This document shows positions 18,806 to 28,379 of a DNA stretch of 64,000 bases, piece by piece. The notes beneath the pieces are model-generated. The model saw nothing but the letters and a program-made list of their open reading frames with translations. It ran no database searches and was not told where the DNA came from. Made by a program: the position numbers and the translations under genes. Position 1 is the stretch's first letter. Each line of letters opens with the position of its first letter. This DNA is from Tritrichomonas musculus (taxonomy: Eukaryota; Parabasalia; Tritrichomonadida; Tritrichomonadidae), in the NCBI GenBank assembly GCA_039105265.1, contig JAPFFF010000017.1, positions 3,038,001 through 3,102,000 of the forward strand. Reading direction: 5' to 3'.

Positions 18806-21478
18806 AATGAGTTCTCGTTATTACTATCAAAAAGATACCAAATCATTTGTTATTGAACAAATCAGGTATATCAATAATGAACTTCAATTAAAACCTCGCT
18901 TATCAACATCTAAACCTAGTGATTATGATGTTAAACACTTCAAGTCAATCTTAGAAAACTATCTGAATTCATTCGGTTTTAGAGAACATGAAGGTAATAG
19001 AATCAATGACATATCAATATCAGATTTCGTTAAAAGAATGAAAAGAGAAGCAGAAGAACCAGAAGAAGAGGAGGAGGAAGAGGAACAATTTGAAGAAGAA
19101 CAAGATGATGAACAACAACAAAAACAAAAACAAATCGAGAACAACATTAAAATAGCTCATGATGCACTCAACAAAGCCCTTCAATTAATTAAATCTGAAA
19201 ATATATTATTGAGACCATTACCACCAAAGACAAACAAACAGCCTCAACGATATGAAGACATTCGATTTAACAATGAAAATGCTGAATTAATTGAATACCT
19301 CAAAAAGTTTGGCTATAAAGGTGTTCATTCAAAACATGACTCATATTTCATAATCAATGAACCTGAGAACTTTGATGAAGCAGTTGAAGCATGCAGTCAT
19401 TTCATTGACCGGTACCCAAATGATAATGAAAAGGTTGAACGATTAGATGAAGACAGTAAAGAACCGATAAAAATATATTACAAGAACGGAGTTTCATCAA
19501 TTGAAGACATCAATGAATATTTGACTGAAACAGTATTTAAACAAGAAGTGAAACCGTTCAAAATATATTTTCAATTGACAGGCATATTTGAGATTCCGCC
19601 AAAGAATGAAAACGAAAGATATACATATGAAGCAAGTGAAATCAAATGGAAGAATTATAAATCATCAATTCCGATAATTGTTAGAGAGAATAAAGATATT
19701 GATAAAATTAAACTGTATATTGAATCAAAGATTCATGAATATGAAACCACGGCTTCAAACATTAAATTATGTATCGTTTGGAGTGTTTCATTTACAATCT
19801 CTCGTGTAGTTAAGATAACAGGAAAGATTGATGATTTACCAAAAGAATTCATTAAAAATAAATATATCATTATTGATAACGTTGATGATTGTTTGTGTTG
19901 GTATCGATTTCTTGCTTGCTGTTTGAATAAACAACTTATTGAAACACGAACATTTAAAATCTCCAACAGAACCGCAGCAGCAAAGAAAATATTATGTGAA
20001 GACCACGGAATAACTTATTCAACTAAACCTACAAAAGCAGCAAATCAATTAATAAACTCATTCAAAGGAATCACGATTGAAGAAATGAAAGAATCAGCGA
20101 AGAAGCATAACATTAATGTCAACATCTATGAATATGACAAAGAGAAACATATTTATGATATTCAAGACCAATGGCATAACACTGACGATAACAATAAAAC
20201 GTTTTCAGCCCTGTTGTATTCAAAGGATAAGATAATTCACATAATGTACATCATCAATGCTGAAGCATTAACAAATATTCATATATGTCCTCATTGTGGT
20301 TCATATATTCACAAAGGACATGAACATATGGATAGATTCAACAGACATGTAGATAAATGTGAGAAGCTAGGAGGTAAATTCAAAAAGGATTTCATTCCTT
20401 CACGAGAAGCTTTACCATATTGTCCACACATTTTAAACAATCCTGTTTATTTGTATTGTCTTTCATATGAGCTTGAATGGAAGCCAACAAAGCACTATAT
20501 CACTTATGATTTTGAAACAATGGAACAAAAGATTGAAAAGAAAGTCAGTGATAAATCAGTTATCAATTCTCGATTGATTCCTTTGAGTGTTTCATCATGT
20601 GTGAAACTTGATAAAGGTTTGATAACAAAGAACTTTGATATAAGAACAAATGACTTCATTGCCAAATGGATTGAATGGTTATTTGTTGTTGGATGTGATG
20701 TGTATGTTGATAAGTTGAACCATTTAAAATCATTCATTAAAGATAAATCGGAAGAAGAACTTAATAAAATAGATTCATCATTGAAAACAATAACAGTGTT
20801 CGGTTTTAATTCATCACGATTTGATTCAAATCTATTCAAAGAGCAATTGATTAAAAATCATTGGTCTATCGATAGCGGAATGATTGGAACAGCTACATCA
20901 TTGAAACAATTCATATTGAAGTCATCAAAGTACCCTATTCGATTGAGGTTCATTGATGCACAAGCATTTGTTGCCGGAGGAACACTCAGACAGTTTGGAA
21001 TCGATTTCGGAGGTATATCTAACAGTTCGAAAGGTGTCTTTCCTTATGAAGCAATCAACAGTGAAAATTATAATGAAGTGTTATCAAAGAGTGAACCATT
21101 CAAATATGAAGACTTCTACAGTTATCTCAATCAAAAGAATCCATTAACAAAAGCTGATTATGAAGAGTATTTGATTGATTCAAAGAGGTTTGCAACACGT
21201 TGGGATTATTTGTTATCATACAATGACAATGATGTTGAGATGATGATTAAACCGATTGACAACCTTATTCAAATGAATGCTGAATATAAAGTTGATTTAA
21301 TTAGTAATCTTTCATTGTCAAAGAACGCTTCATGTATCAAATATGCTCTCGCTTATAAAGATTTCAATCCTAAGAACGACTATGAAACCATCAATAAATC
21401 AAATACATTTAAGCCGTCAATGAAATGGTGGTTAAATAAATGTGATAACTATCGAAAGCAAGATGAAAAACATAACCA

Positions 21479-21522
21479 GAAGCTGCGAACACTCGCTGCC
21501 TCCGACGAACGGAGGACGAAAG
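21479..21522. repeat. GC-rich hairpin insert in polymerase (B), first
   Basis: About 36 extra bases relative to A, in frame, between exonuclease III and the HNH segment. It contains GCGA-ACAC-TCGC and CCTCCG-ACGAA-CGGAGG hairpins. A 19-base string starting GAACACTCGCTGCC is shared with the insert in the right terminal repeat of B. Confidence 0.8.
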
Positions 21523-22406
21523 AAAACCAACGCGATATATCAAAATGTGTTAGTGAAAAAGATTTTGATGCTTTCATGAAATTGTATGAATCAAATGAAA
21601 CAGGTAAATGTCATTTATGTGGTGAACACTTTACTTACAACAACAAGCCGACACTTGACCGAATAGATAACAACAAAGGACATCAGATTGATAACTGTTT
21701 GTTGGCTTGTGCTGAATGTAATCGTTTAAGACAACGTGATGATGATAAGATAACAAGAACCAAAATACAATTGAAGAAATTCTGCAAGCTCCATCACCTC
21801 CCTACACTCATAACAGATGAAAAAGAATACTACAACTTGAGAGAGAATATAACGGGAGGATTATCAAATGTACTTCATCGAGTGAACATCAGAGGTCAAA
21901 CATTAATCAATAAACTCAAATATGATGTCGTTAATGACAGAATCATTAGCTATGACACTTCAAACACAGTCTCTCACGTTGCCGGAATTGATTTCAATTC
22001 ATTATATCCTTCATCATTCAGTTCAGTAAAACATTCATTCAATCCTTATCACGGAGGAATCATGTACATGCCTGGTTCATTTATAAAACGATTTGATGTT
22101 TATGATGAACAAGGAAACAAGAATGAAAAGGTTCTAAATGCTGCAATGAATATCATTCAATCAAAGAAGCGATTTGATGCAAACCCTGAGTTTATATTCA
22201 AAGCTGAAGTCAAATTGAGATGTTCGAAAAATAAAATTAATGATTTGATTAACTTTCCCCCTGTGTTTAGAAACATCAATATAATGAATGATGAACAAAC
22301 AATCGGAAGTTATATGTACAAATATATGAAAGACAATAAACTGAATTCAGCCGATAAAGAAACAAGAAAGCTGACAATGTTGCTTGATACATGCGGTACA
22401 TTTATG

Positions 22407-22412
22407 ACGTTA
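22407..22412. repeat. Target site duplication of C, left
   Basis: GACGTT directly before the AG terminus of C, within the polymerase gene of B. Confidence 0.95.
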
Positions 22413-22736
22413 GTAGTGATGGTTGTTCCGTTCGAAGGTCAAATAGAAATTCATTTATGACCGACACCACTGCCCTAATTTAGAAGGTCATCTTACTATT
22501 TTTGAATTAACCCTAACTGATACTCATAACTAGGAATAAGTGGTCAGCATCATAGGGCCACATTGATGTTCACTTATGATCATTTATGACCGCCACTATT
22601 GCCCTAGTTTAGAAGGTCATCTAACTATTTTTGAATTGACCCTAACTGATACTCATAACTAGGAATAAGTGGTCAGTATCATGGGGTTATATAGATGTTC
22701 ACTTATGACTGCCACTATTGCCCTAGTTTTGAAGGC
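22413..22736. repeat. Left terminal inverted repeat of C
   Basis: Matches the complement of 41026-41350. It begins AGTAGTGATGGTTG. Internally it has two direct units of about 129 bp (from about 22452 and 22581, each starting CATTTATGACCG) plus a partial third near 22700. No gene inside. Confidence 0.92.
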
Positions 22737-22753
22737 TAGGGGTACTTACTACG

Positions 22754-22813
22754 AAAGGTCATACTAAAGGTTATCCTAAAGGTTGTACTGAAGGTTGTAC
22801 TGAAGGTCATACT
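22754..22813 (+). repeat. Five 12-bp tandem repeats (C)
   Basis: Units of the form (A/G)AAGGTYRTACT, 12 bp each, five in a row, just inside the left terminal repeat of C. One unit varies (ATCCT). They are not present at the right end, and may be binding sites for a replication or integrase protein. Confidence 0.8.
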
Positions 22814-22888
22814 AAAGGGACTCTCTTACTACCAATCACATTCCACCAGTAACCTAAATTTGTTAAAATAATATTTTATTTTGTATAA

Positions 22889-23386
22889 ATGGAAATTGAC
22901 ACTGATATACTATTAAAAATTTTAAATGGTATCACCGATTTGTGCCAAGATGTCAAGCATTTGATTAAACGTATGAACCATAAACAGCCATCTCCTAATC
23001 CAAGCACAACGGTACAGCCTAAGAATTTCGTTCGAAGCGACTCACCTCCTGAGACAACTTTGTTGAGTGTGAGCGAACCATCTATTGAACATCCCCATTC
23101 TCGCTTAAATCGAACCCATATATTCAATCGAAGCAAGTTTTTGGATATTAAGGATCACGACCGATTGATCCAATATGTCTCATCAAAGGATGTAATCGAT
23201 GCAGTATCCAACGTGGAACCTCATAAACGTATATCCCTATTGCGTAAACTAATATTCGATAACCTAAATTTAAGTATCTCCATGTATATGACCCAAAAAC
23301 TACTCAACACCCATATGACTATAAATGTTCCTCCTAGTGAAACGACTCTAACCCCCGAAGTTGAGATTGATACAATCGATTTCTAG
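22889..23386 (+). CDS. Conserved protein upstream of polymerase (C), 165 residues
   Basis: Homologue of the 135-residue (B) and 167-residue (A) proteins. The conserved part is N-R-S-K-F-L-D-I-K-D-H-D-R-L-I-Q-Y, H-K-R-I-S-L-L-R-K-L-I-F-D-N-L-N-L. The N-terminal helix is followed by a Ser/Pro-rich linker. In C it is on the same strand as the polymerase and ends 70 bp before the polymerase start, while in A and B it is divergent. Constant association with the polymerase suggests a replication-related role. Function not recognised. Confidence 0.8.
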   Translation: MEIDTDILLKILNGITDLCQDVKHLIKRMNHKQPSPNPSTTVQPKNFVRSDSPPETTLLSVSEPSIEHPHSRLNRTHIFNRSKFLDIKDHDRLIQYVSSKDVIDAVSNVEPHKRISLLRKLIFDNLNLSISMYMTQKLLNTHMTINVPPSETTLTPEVEIDTIDF

Positions 23387-23456
23387 CCAAAATTCAAAAA
23401 TAATGTTTAATCAATATTTTTACCGATTACAATTTTATATTTTTACGTTTGGGCAA

Positions 23457-26400
23457 ATGAGTTGTATCTCGAATAAGAATTTTGGTGCAATTCCTTCATG
23501 GACTATCAAAAATTATATCAATATCATCAACAATGAGTTCGGTGGTAACATCCCAACCAACACTACATTTGTTGCTCAACTGAGCAAACTCACGAAGTAC
23601 CTAAATTATAACTCATTTGTAGCTCGCACAGGTTTCAATCCCAATGGTATACTCCAAGAATCTCATTTTGATACATTCTTTGGACAACTGAGGGCTGAAC
23701 GCCTTGCAGATGATAATGATTACTTCAATAAATTCAATAGAGCTGATTACAAAATTAATGAACCCATTGATGTACTTCAACATATGAATACTCAAGATAA
23801 GTTTCAACAAAAACTTGAAAATGATCGAAGGGAACGCCAAATACAATATAATATTGATGTTGCAAAATGTGCTTTGCAGGAAGCTCAAAAATTGATTCGT
23901 GAAAATGAGTATCCACCAATACTTCCACCTCCCACAACCCATAAGAAACCAATTCGGTATGATGAGCAGCCTTCATATATAAAGAGATTGAATGACAAAC
24001 TGGATAATGATTACTTCAATAAATTCAATAGAGCTGATTACAAAATTAATGACCCCATTGATGTACTTCAACATATGAATACCCAAGATGAGTTCCAACA
24101 GCAATTAGATGATGAACGTAAAGTATATTCATATTTCAACAAATATTATCCCGAATATCTCGATAGAGCTGAAATACAAGATATACTCAAAAACAGGTCT
24201 AAAGTTATAAAACTAGCTCGTATTATTGATGGTAGCACTGATATTGATGGTCTTCCCAAGGATCCTGAAAATAATGAAATATTCGAGTACCTTGGCGAGT
24301 TCGGTCATGAATTCAAATCGAAACACAATGATTTCCTCATGGTGAACTTACCTGAGGACTACGATAAGGCTGTAGAGGCTTGGCAAAAATATGCCAAATA
24401 TGCTGATAATGATTACAATGAACACACGGATATTGATACCTTCGAGCCTATATACATATACTACTTCAACTCGATATCCTCATTGAACAGTATATATGAT
24501 GGCTTGCAACAAGTTTATGAACGTGAGGTGAAACCATTCAAAATCTATTTCCAACTCTCAGGTGTATTTGAGTCCTCCAGTGCTGAGACTGACACATTCC
24601 AATATACAGCTAGGGAAATCACTTGGAATAACTATAAATCTGCTACCCCAATTGTGGTTCGTGATGAGCAATCACTTGATATCATGAAGTACTATATTGA
24701 ATCAGTACTGCACTCATATGAAACCTCAACATCGAGCACCAAGTTGATTCTCGTAGGCACAGTTTCATTCACGGTATCTCGAATGGTCAAGGTTAGTGGA
24801 CCTATCAAAGAATTACCTCCTGAAATCAAAAATAATAGATTCATCATCACAGACAACGTCGATGACAATCTATGTTGGTATCGATTTCTTGCTGCATGTC
24901 TCGATGATCATCTAGTTAACCCCAAATATCATTGTAATACTAAGAATCGTACGAAAGCAGCTAGGAAACTTATATGTGAGGAACACAATATAGTGTATTC
25001 AACTAAACCATCTCAAGCTGCAATCGACTTCCTGAACAACTATCCGGGTACATCAATTGAATCTATGAAGGTATCTGCTGAAAAGCATCATTTGAATGTT
25101 GACATCTATGAGTACAATGTAGAACTCAAGGTGTATAATCTTCAGGACCAGTGGAAATACAATGAGGATAACTCATTAAGGAAATCCGCATTGCTGTTCA
25201 CTCAAAATCGAATCATTCATATAATGTATATCAAGGATGCTGAGAAGCTGACCAACATCCATATCTGCCCAAAGTGTGGTTCATATGCACATTATGGTCA
25301 TCACAATATGAAGCGTTTCGAGAACCATGTTGATAACTGTACTGGTGTATTTCGAAAACAATTCATACCTAATCGTGAACCACTACCATACTGTCCACAT
25401 ATACTCGGCAATCCGGTGTACGAATATTGTTTAGCATATGGTCTAGAATGGAAACCCAACATATATTACATCACTTATGATTTCGAAACTGTTGAACAAC
25501 CTGTGAATACATCTATTGGTTCATCAACAACTATCAACTCTCGACTGATTCCCCTTAGCGTATCATCATGTGTCAAGTCGCAATCTGGTTGCTACACACA
25601 ACACTTCTCATTAAGAGATTCAACTGAGTTCATCATCGAATGGATTGAGTGGTTGTTTGAACAATCCCAGCAAGTGTATCACGATAAGGTTCAATATATG
25701 AAAACCTTTATTAATCAACCAATTGATACTCTTAATAAAATCGATCGCAACTTGAATGTGATAACCGTATTTGGGTTCAATTCGAGTAGATTCGATAGTA
25801 ACCTATTCAAGCAGTATCTCAATTACGATTTCTGGAGTGTCGAGCCCAACAGTATCATCGGTACCGCATCATCATTGAAGCAATTCATATTGAAGTCCTC
25901 AAAATATAACACCAAGTTGAGATTCATCGATGCACAATCATTCGTTGCTGGAGGTACATTACGACAATTTGGTGTAGACTTTGGGGGAGTTGCAAATAGC
26001 AGTAAAGGTGTGTTCCCATATGAAGCTATCAATACTGAGAATTACAATGAGGTTCTCTCACAAACGGAGCCCTTTGAATATGAAGCATTCTACAGCTACC
26101 TCAACCAAAAGAATCCATTGACACCAGATGATTACAAACTATATCTCGAGGATGCCAAAAATTATAAAACCCGATGGGATTACCTGTTGGCATACAATGA
26201 TAATGATGTTGAGATGATGATTAAACCCATTGATAACTTGATAACCCTCAATGCTCAGTACAACGTTGATCTCATATCGAATCTCTCGTTGAGTAAGAAT
26301 GCATCTTGTATCAAGTATGCACTTGCGTATAAGGAATTTGATCCCAATACTGAATACTCTATACAAAACCCATCGAATACTTTCAAACCAAATCTCAAGT

Positions 26401-28346
26401 GGTGGAGATTCAAATGTGAGAACTACTATAACCAGGATGTCAAATATAATCAATCCCATAAGGACTCTCCCAGAAACCTTGATAAATGTGTTTGCGAGGA
26501 GCAGTTTGATGAATTCATGAAAATGTACAACAATCCTGATACCGGTAAGTGTCATCTCTGTGGTGAACACTTCACGTGGACCAATAAGCCTACCCTCGAT
26601 AGAATCAATAACGATATCGGTCATGAACTCAGCAACTGTAAACTCGCTTGTGCGGAATGCAACAGACTTCGCAGCCGTGATGACCCCAATATAACCAAAC
26701 TCCGAATTCAGCTGAAGAAGTACTGCAAGATGATGCATCTCCCAACACTCATCAATGATGAACAGGAATATTATAGCTTACGGAACAACATCACTGGAGG
26801 TCTATCCAATGTTATGCACCGTGTCAACATCAAGGGCCACACTAATATAAATCGTTTTAGATACAACGCCGTTGACCACAAGGTAATCTCATATGATACC
26901 CCTCACACTATGACTCACATTGTTGGAGTTGATTTCAATAGCTTATACCCATCAGCATTCAGTTCAACCAAACATGATTTCAATCCATATCACGGAGGGG
27001 TTATGTATATGCCAGGTTCCATGTTGGAGAGATTCGATGTTTATAACAATGGTACCAAAAATATGAAAACCTATAACTCATGTATGCATATCATCAACAG
27101 CCGGAATTTACGAAAGCATCCTAAATATTTGTTCAAAGCGGAGGTCATATTGAAATGCCCAGTATCTAAAATCAATAACTTCATCAATTTCCCACCAGTA
27201 TTTCGCAATTTTGATATCACGAACGATGAAACAACCATTGGTTCATACATGCACAACTACATGACTCACAACAAACTCCCATCCGCTGATAAAACTGAAC
27301 GAAAGCTAACTATGTGTGTCGATACGATGGGTACCTATCAAACATTCTCAAATTATTATCTCTGGTTCCTACTCGACCATGGGCTTGTCATCGAAGATAT
27401 CAAAAGTCTCACTAAATATGAAGCTCATCGTGGTTTCAACCCATTTGTTAGTGAGTTCATGAAACGTCGTCAGGATATCATTTCTGGAGCTGTATCCGGC
27501 AATGAAAAGTTCTACAAGATTAGCATGAATGGTTCATATGGGTACGATGGTATGAACACCGAGAAGTTCTCCAAAATCAAGATATGCTCACGCGATAAGA
27601 CCTTCCAGAATATCATCTACGATAACTATGTTAGTGGGATCAAATTGAGTGATGACAACTACCTACTCCAAATGAACCCAAAGAGCTTCAAATGTACGAC
27701 TTGCCTTCAGGAGTCATTCTGGACACTAGATAATGCCAAATTCTGGTATCTCACATTCATATACGATTTCATGTACAAGTGCCTTGATGTGGAACGATTT
27801 CATTTCATAGAGGGAGACACCGATAGTGCATATTTTGCGGTTGCTGGTGATGAATCCAAGGGTTCCAATCAAGAGTTCAAATACATCATCAAGAATAGAG
27901 CATTCTATGATGAGAACATATATAAGTTCATGCCGAATCCCAATATAAACACAATCGCTGATGAGAAGAAAATACTGGGTCTCTGCATTGAGAAGTATGG
28001 TGAGAATATGATTGCGTTAGCCCCCAAGTGCTACACCATATTTAATAGTGGAGCTGTAACCAAGGCACTCAAACTCAAGGGGGTCTCCCTCAAGAAAAAC
28101 CATATTACAAGTGATGATTACAAGGACATCATCGACAATGGTGGTGTGAAGGTTGGCAAAAATATCAATCTGCAATTGACTCGCAATACCAAAATCCAGA
28201 GCAAAATCAGTGAGATGACGATGTCCAAGATCACGGTAAACAAGAATGCTCTCACCGGGACACACACCAAAATGATTGTCCTCGCGAACCAATCCTGTGC
28301 CCCATTCATCCATGGACTCACATCAGGGGACTATATTATGCTCTAA
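23457..28346 (+). CDS. polB: Family B DNA polymerase (C), intact
   Basis: The only unbroken polymerase here, about 1629 residues. The start at 23457 (MSCISNKNFG) is preferred over in-frame upstream methionines because it aligns with the A/B N-termini and avoids overlap with the previous gene. Order: N-V-D-D-N-L-C-W-Y-R (about 468), zinc finger C-P-K-C...H-x3-C (about 600), exonuclease Y-D-F-E-T, F-N-S-S-R-F-D, Y-N-D-N-D-V (about 674, 772, 914), HNH segment (about 1031), polymerase D-F-N-S-L-Y-P-S, N-G-S-Y-G-Y, G-D-T-D-S (about 1159, 1354, 1453). Long N-terminal extension with an imperfect internal duplication (23712 and 24003). No separate terminal-protein gene is obvious; the N-terminal extension is a candidate. 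Confidence 0.93.
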   Translation: MSCISNKNFGAIPSWTIKNYINIINNEFGGNIPTNTTFVAQLSKLTKYLNYNSFVARTGFNPNGILQESHFDTFFGQLRAERLADDNDYFNKFNRADYKINEPIDVLQHMNTQDKFQQKLENDRRERQIQYNIDVAKCALQEAQKLIRENEYPPILPPPTTHKKPIRYDEQPSYIKRLNDKLDNDYFNKFNRADYKINDPIDVLQHMNTQDEFQQQLDDERKVYSYFNKYYPEYLDRAEIQDILKNRSKVIKLARIIDGSTDIDGLPKDPENNEIFEYLGEFGHEFKSKHNDFLMVNLPEDYDKAVEAWQKYAKYADNDYNEHTDIDTFEPIYIYYFNSISSLNSIYDGLQQVYEREVKPFKIYFQLSGVFESSSAETDTFQYTAREITWNNYKSATPIVVRDEQSLDIMKYYIESVLHSYETSTSSTKLILVGTVSFTVSRMVKVSGPIKELPPEIKNNRFIITDNVDDNLCWYRFLAACLDDHLVNPKYHCNTKNRTKAARKLICEEHNIVYSTKPSQAAIDFLNNYPGTSIESMKVSAEKHHLNVDIYEYNVELKVYNLQDQWKYNEDNSLRKSALLFTQNRIIHIMYIKDAEKLTNIHICPKCGSYAHYGHHNMKRFENHVDNCTGVFRKQFIPNREPLPYCPHILGNPVYEYCLAYGLEWKPNIYYITYDFETVEQPVNTSIGSSTTINSRLIPLSVSSCVKSQSGCYTQHFSLRDSTEFIIEWIEWLFEQSQQVYHDKVQYMKTFINQPIDTLNKIDRNLNVITVFGFNSSRFDSNLFKQYLNYDFWSVEPNSIIGTASSLKQFILKSSKYNTKLRFIDAQSFVAGGTLRQFGVDFGGVANSSKGVFPYEAINTENYNEVLSQTEPFEYEAFYSYLNQKNPLTPDDYKLYLEDAKNYKTRWDYLLAYNDNDVEMMIKPIDNLITLNAQYNVDLISNLSLSKNASCIKYALAYKEFDPNTEYSIQNPSNTFKPNLKWWRFKCENYYNQDVKYNQSHKDSPRNLDKCVCEEQFDEFMKMYNNPDTGKCHLCGEHFTWTNKPTLDRINNDIGHELSNCKLACAECNRLRSRDDPNITKLRIQLKKYCKMMHLPTLINDEQEYYSLRNNITGGLSNVMHRVNIKGHTNINRFRYNAVDHKVISYDTPHTMTHIVGVDFNSLYPSAFSSTKHDFNPYHGGVMYMPGSMLERFDVYNNGTKNMKTYNSCMHIINSRNLRKHPKYLFKAEVILKCPVSKINNFINFPPVFRNFDITNDETTIGSYMHNYMTHNKLPSADKTERKLTMCVDTMGTYQTFSNYYLWFLLDHGLVIEDIKSLTKYEAHRGFNPFVSEFMKRRQDIISGAVSGNEKFYKISMNGSYGYDGMNTEKFSKIKICSRDKTFQNIIYDNYVSGIKLSDDNYLLQMNPKSFKCTTCLQESFWTLDNAKFWYLTFIYDFMYKCLDVERFHFIEGDTDSAYFAVAGDESKGSNQEFKYIIKNRAFYDENIYKFMPNPNINTIADEKKILGLCIEKYGENMIALAPKCYTIFNSGAVTKALKLKGVSLKKNHITSDDYKDIIDNGGVKVGKNINLQLTRNTKIQSKISEMTMSKITVNKNALTGTHTKMIVLANQSCAPFIHGLTSGDYIML
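23712..24104 (+). repeat. In-frame internal duplication in polymerase (C)
   Basis: About 100 bp starting GATAATGATTACTTC at 23712 recurs nearly unchanged at 24003, 291 bp (97 codons) later, giving two copies of D-Y-F-N-K-F-N-R-A-D-Y-K-I-N. A and B lack it. Confidence 0.85.
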
Positions 28347-28379
28347 ATTTGGGTGACAGCAAAATTGCTGCGACCTACA

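Larger units (their letters stand above)
18807..22412 (+). pseudogene. polB: Family B DNA polymerase, 5' part (B), split by C
   Basis: First 1202 codons of the replicative polymerase, cut by C at the GACGTT site. Visible in order: acidic run near residue 80-100; OTU-like N-V-D-D-C-L-C-W-Y-R (about 358); zinc finger C-P-H-C...H-x3-C (about 491); exonuclease motifs Y-D-F-E-T (about 567), F-N-S-S-R-F-D (about 665) and Y-N-D-N-D-V (about 805); HNH-type C-H-L-C-G to C-N-R-L-R (about 935-970); and polymerase motif A D-F-N-S-L-Y-P-S (about 1062). Motifs B and C lie in the 3' part at 41357-42365. Reading on into C adds about 15 residues and stops at 22460. A GC-rich in-frame insert sits at 21479-21522. 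Confidence 0.9.

Noticed and set aside
18959-19147. Cys/Ser-rich minus-strand frame
   Set aside because: It is the antisense of the Glu-rich run in the polymerase gene.
21600-21730. Intein in the polymerase
   Set aside because: The HNH segment has no splice-junction motifs and is short and present in all three polymerases at the same place; a built-in domain fits better.
22754-22813. CRISPR-like array
   Set aside because: 12-bp units are directly tandem without spacers, and no cas genes exist here.
23361-23456. Upstream in-frame start for the C polymerase
   Set aside because: It overlaps the end of the 165-residue gene, and homologues align only from 23457.
26139-26738. 199-codon minus-strand frame
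   Set aside because: Shadow of the polymerase coding sequence with no conservation in A or B.
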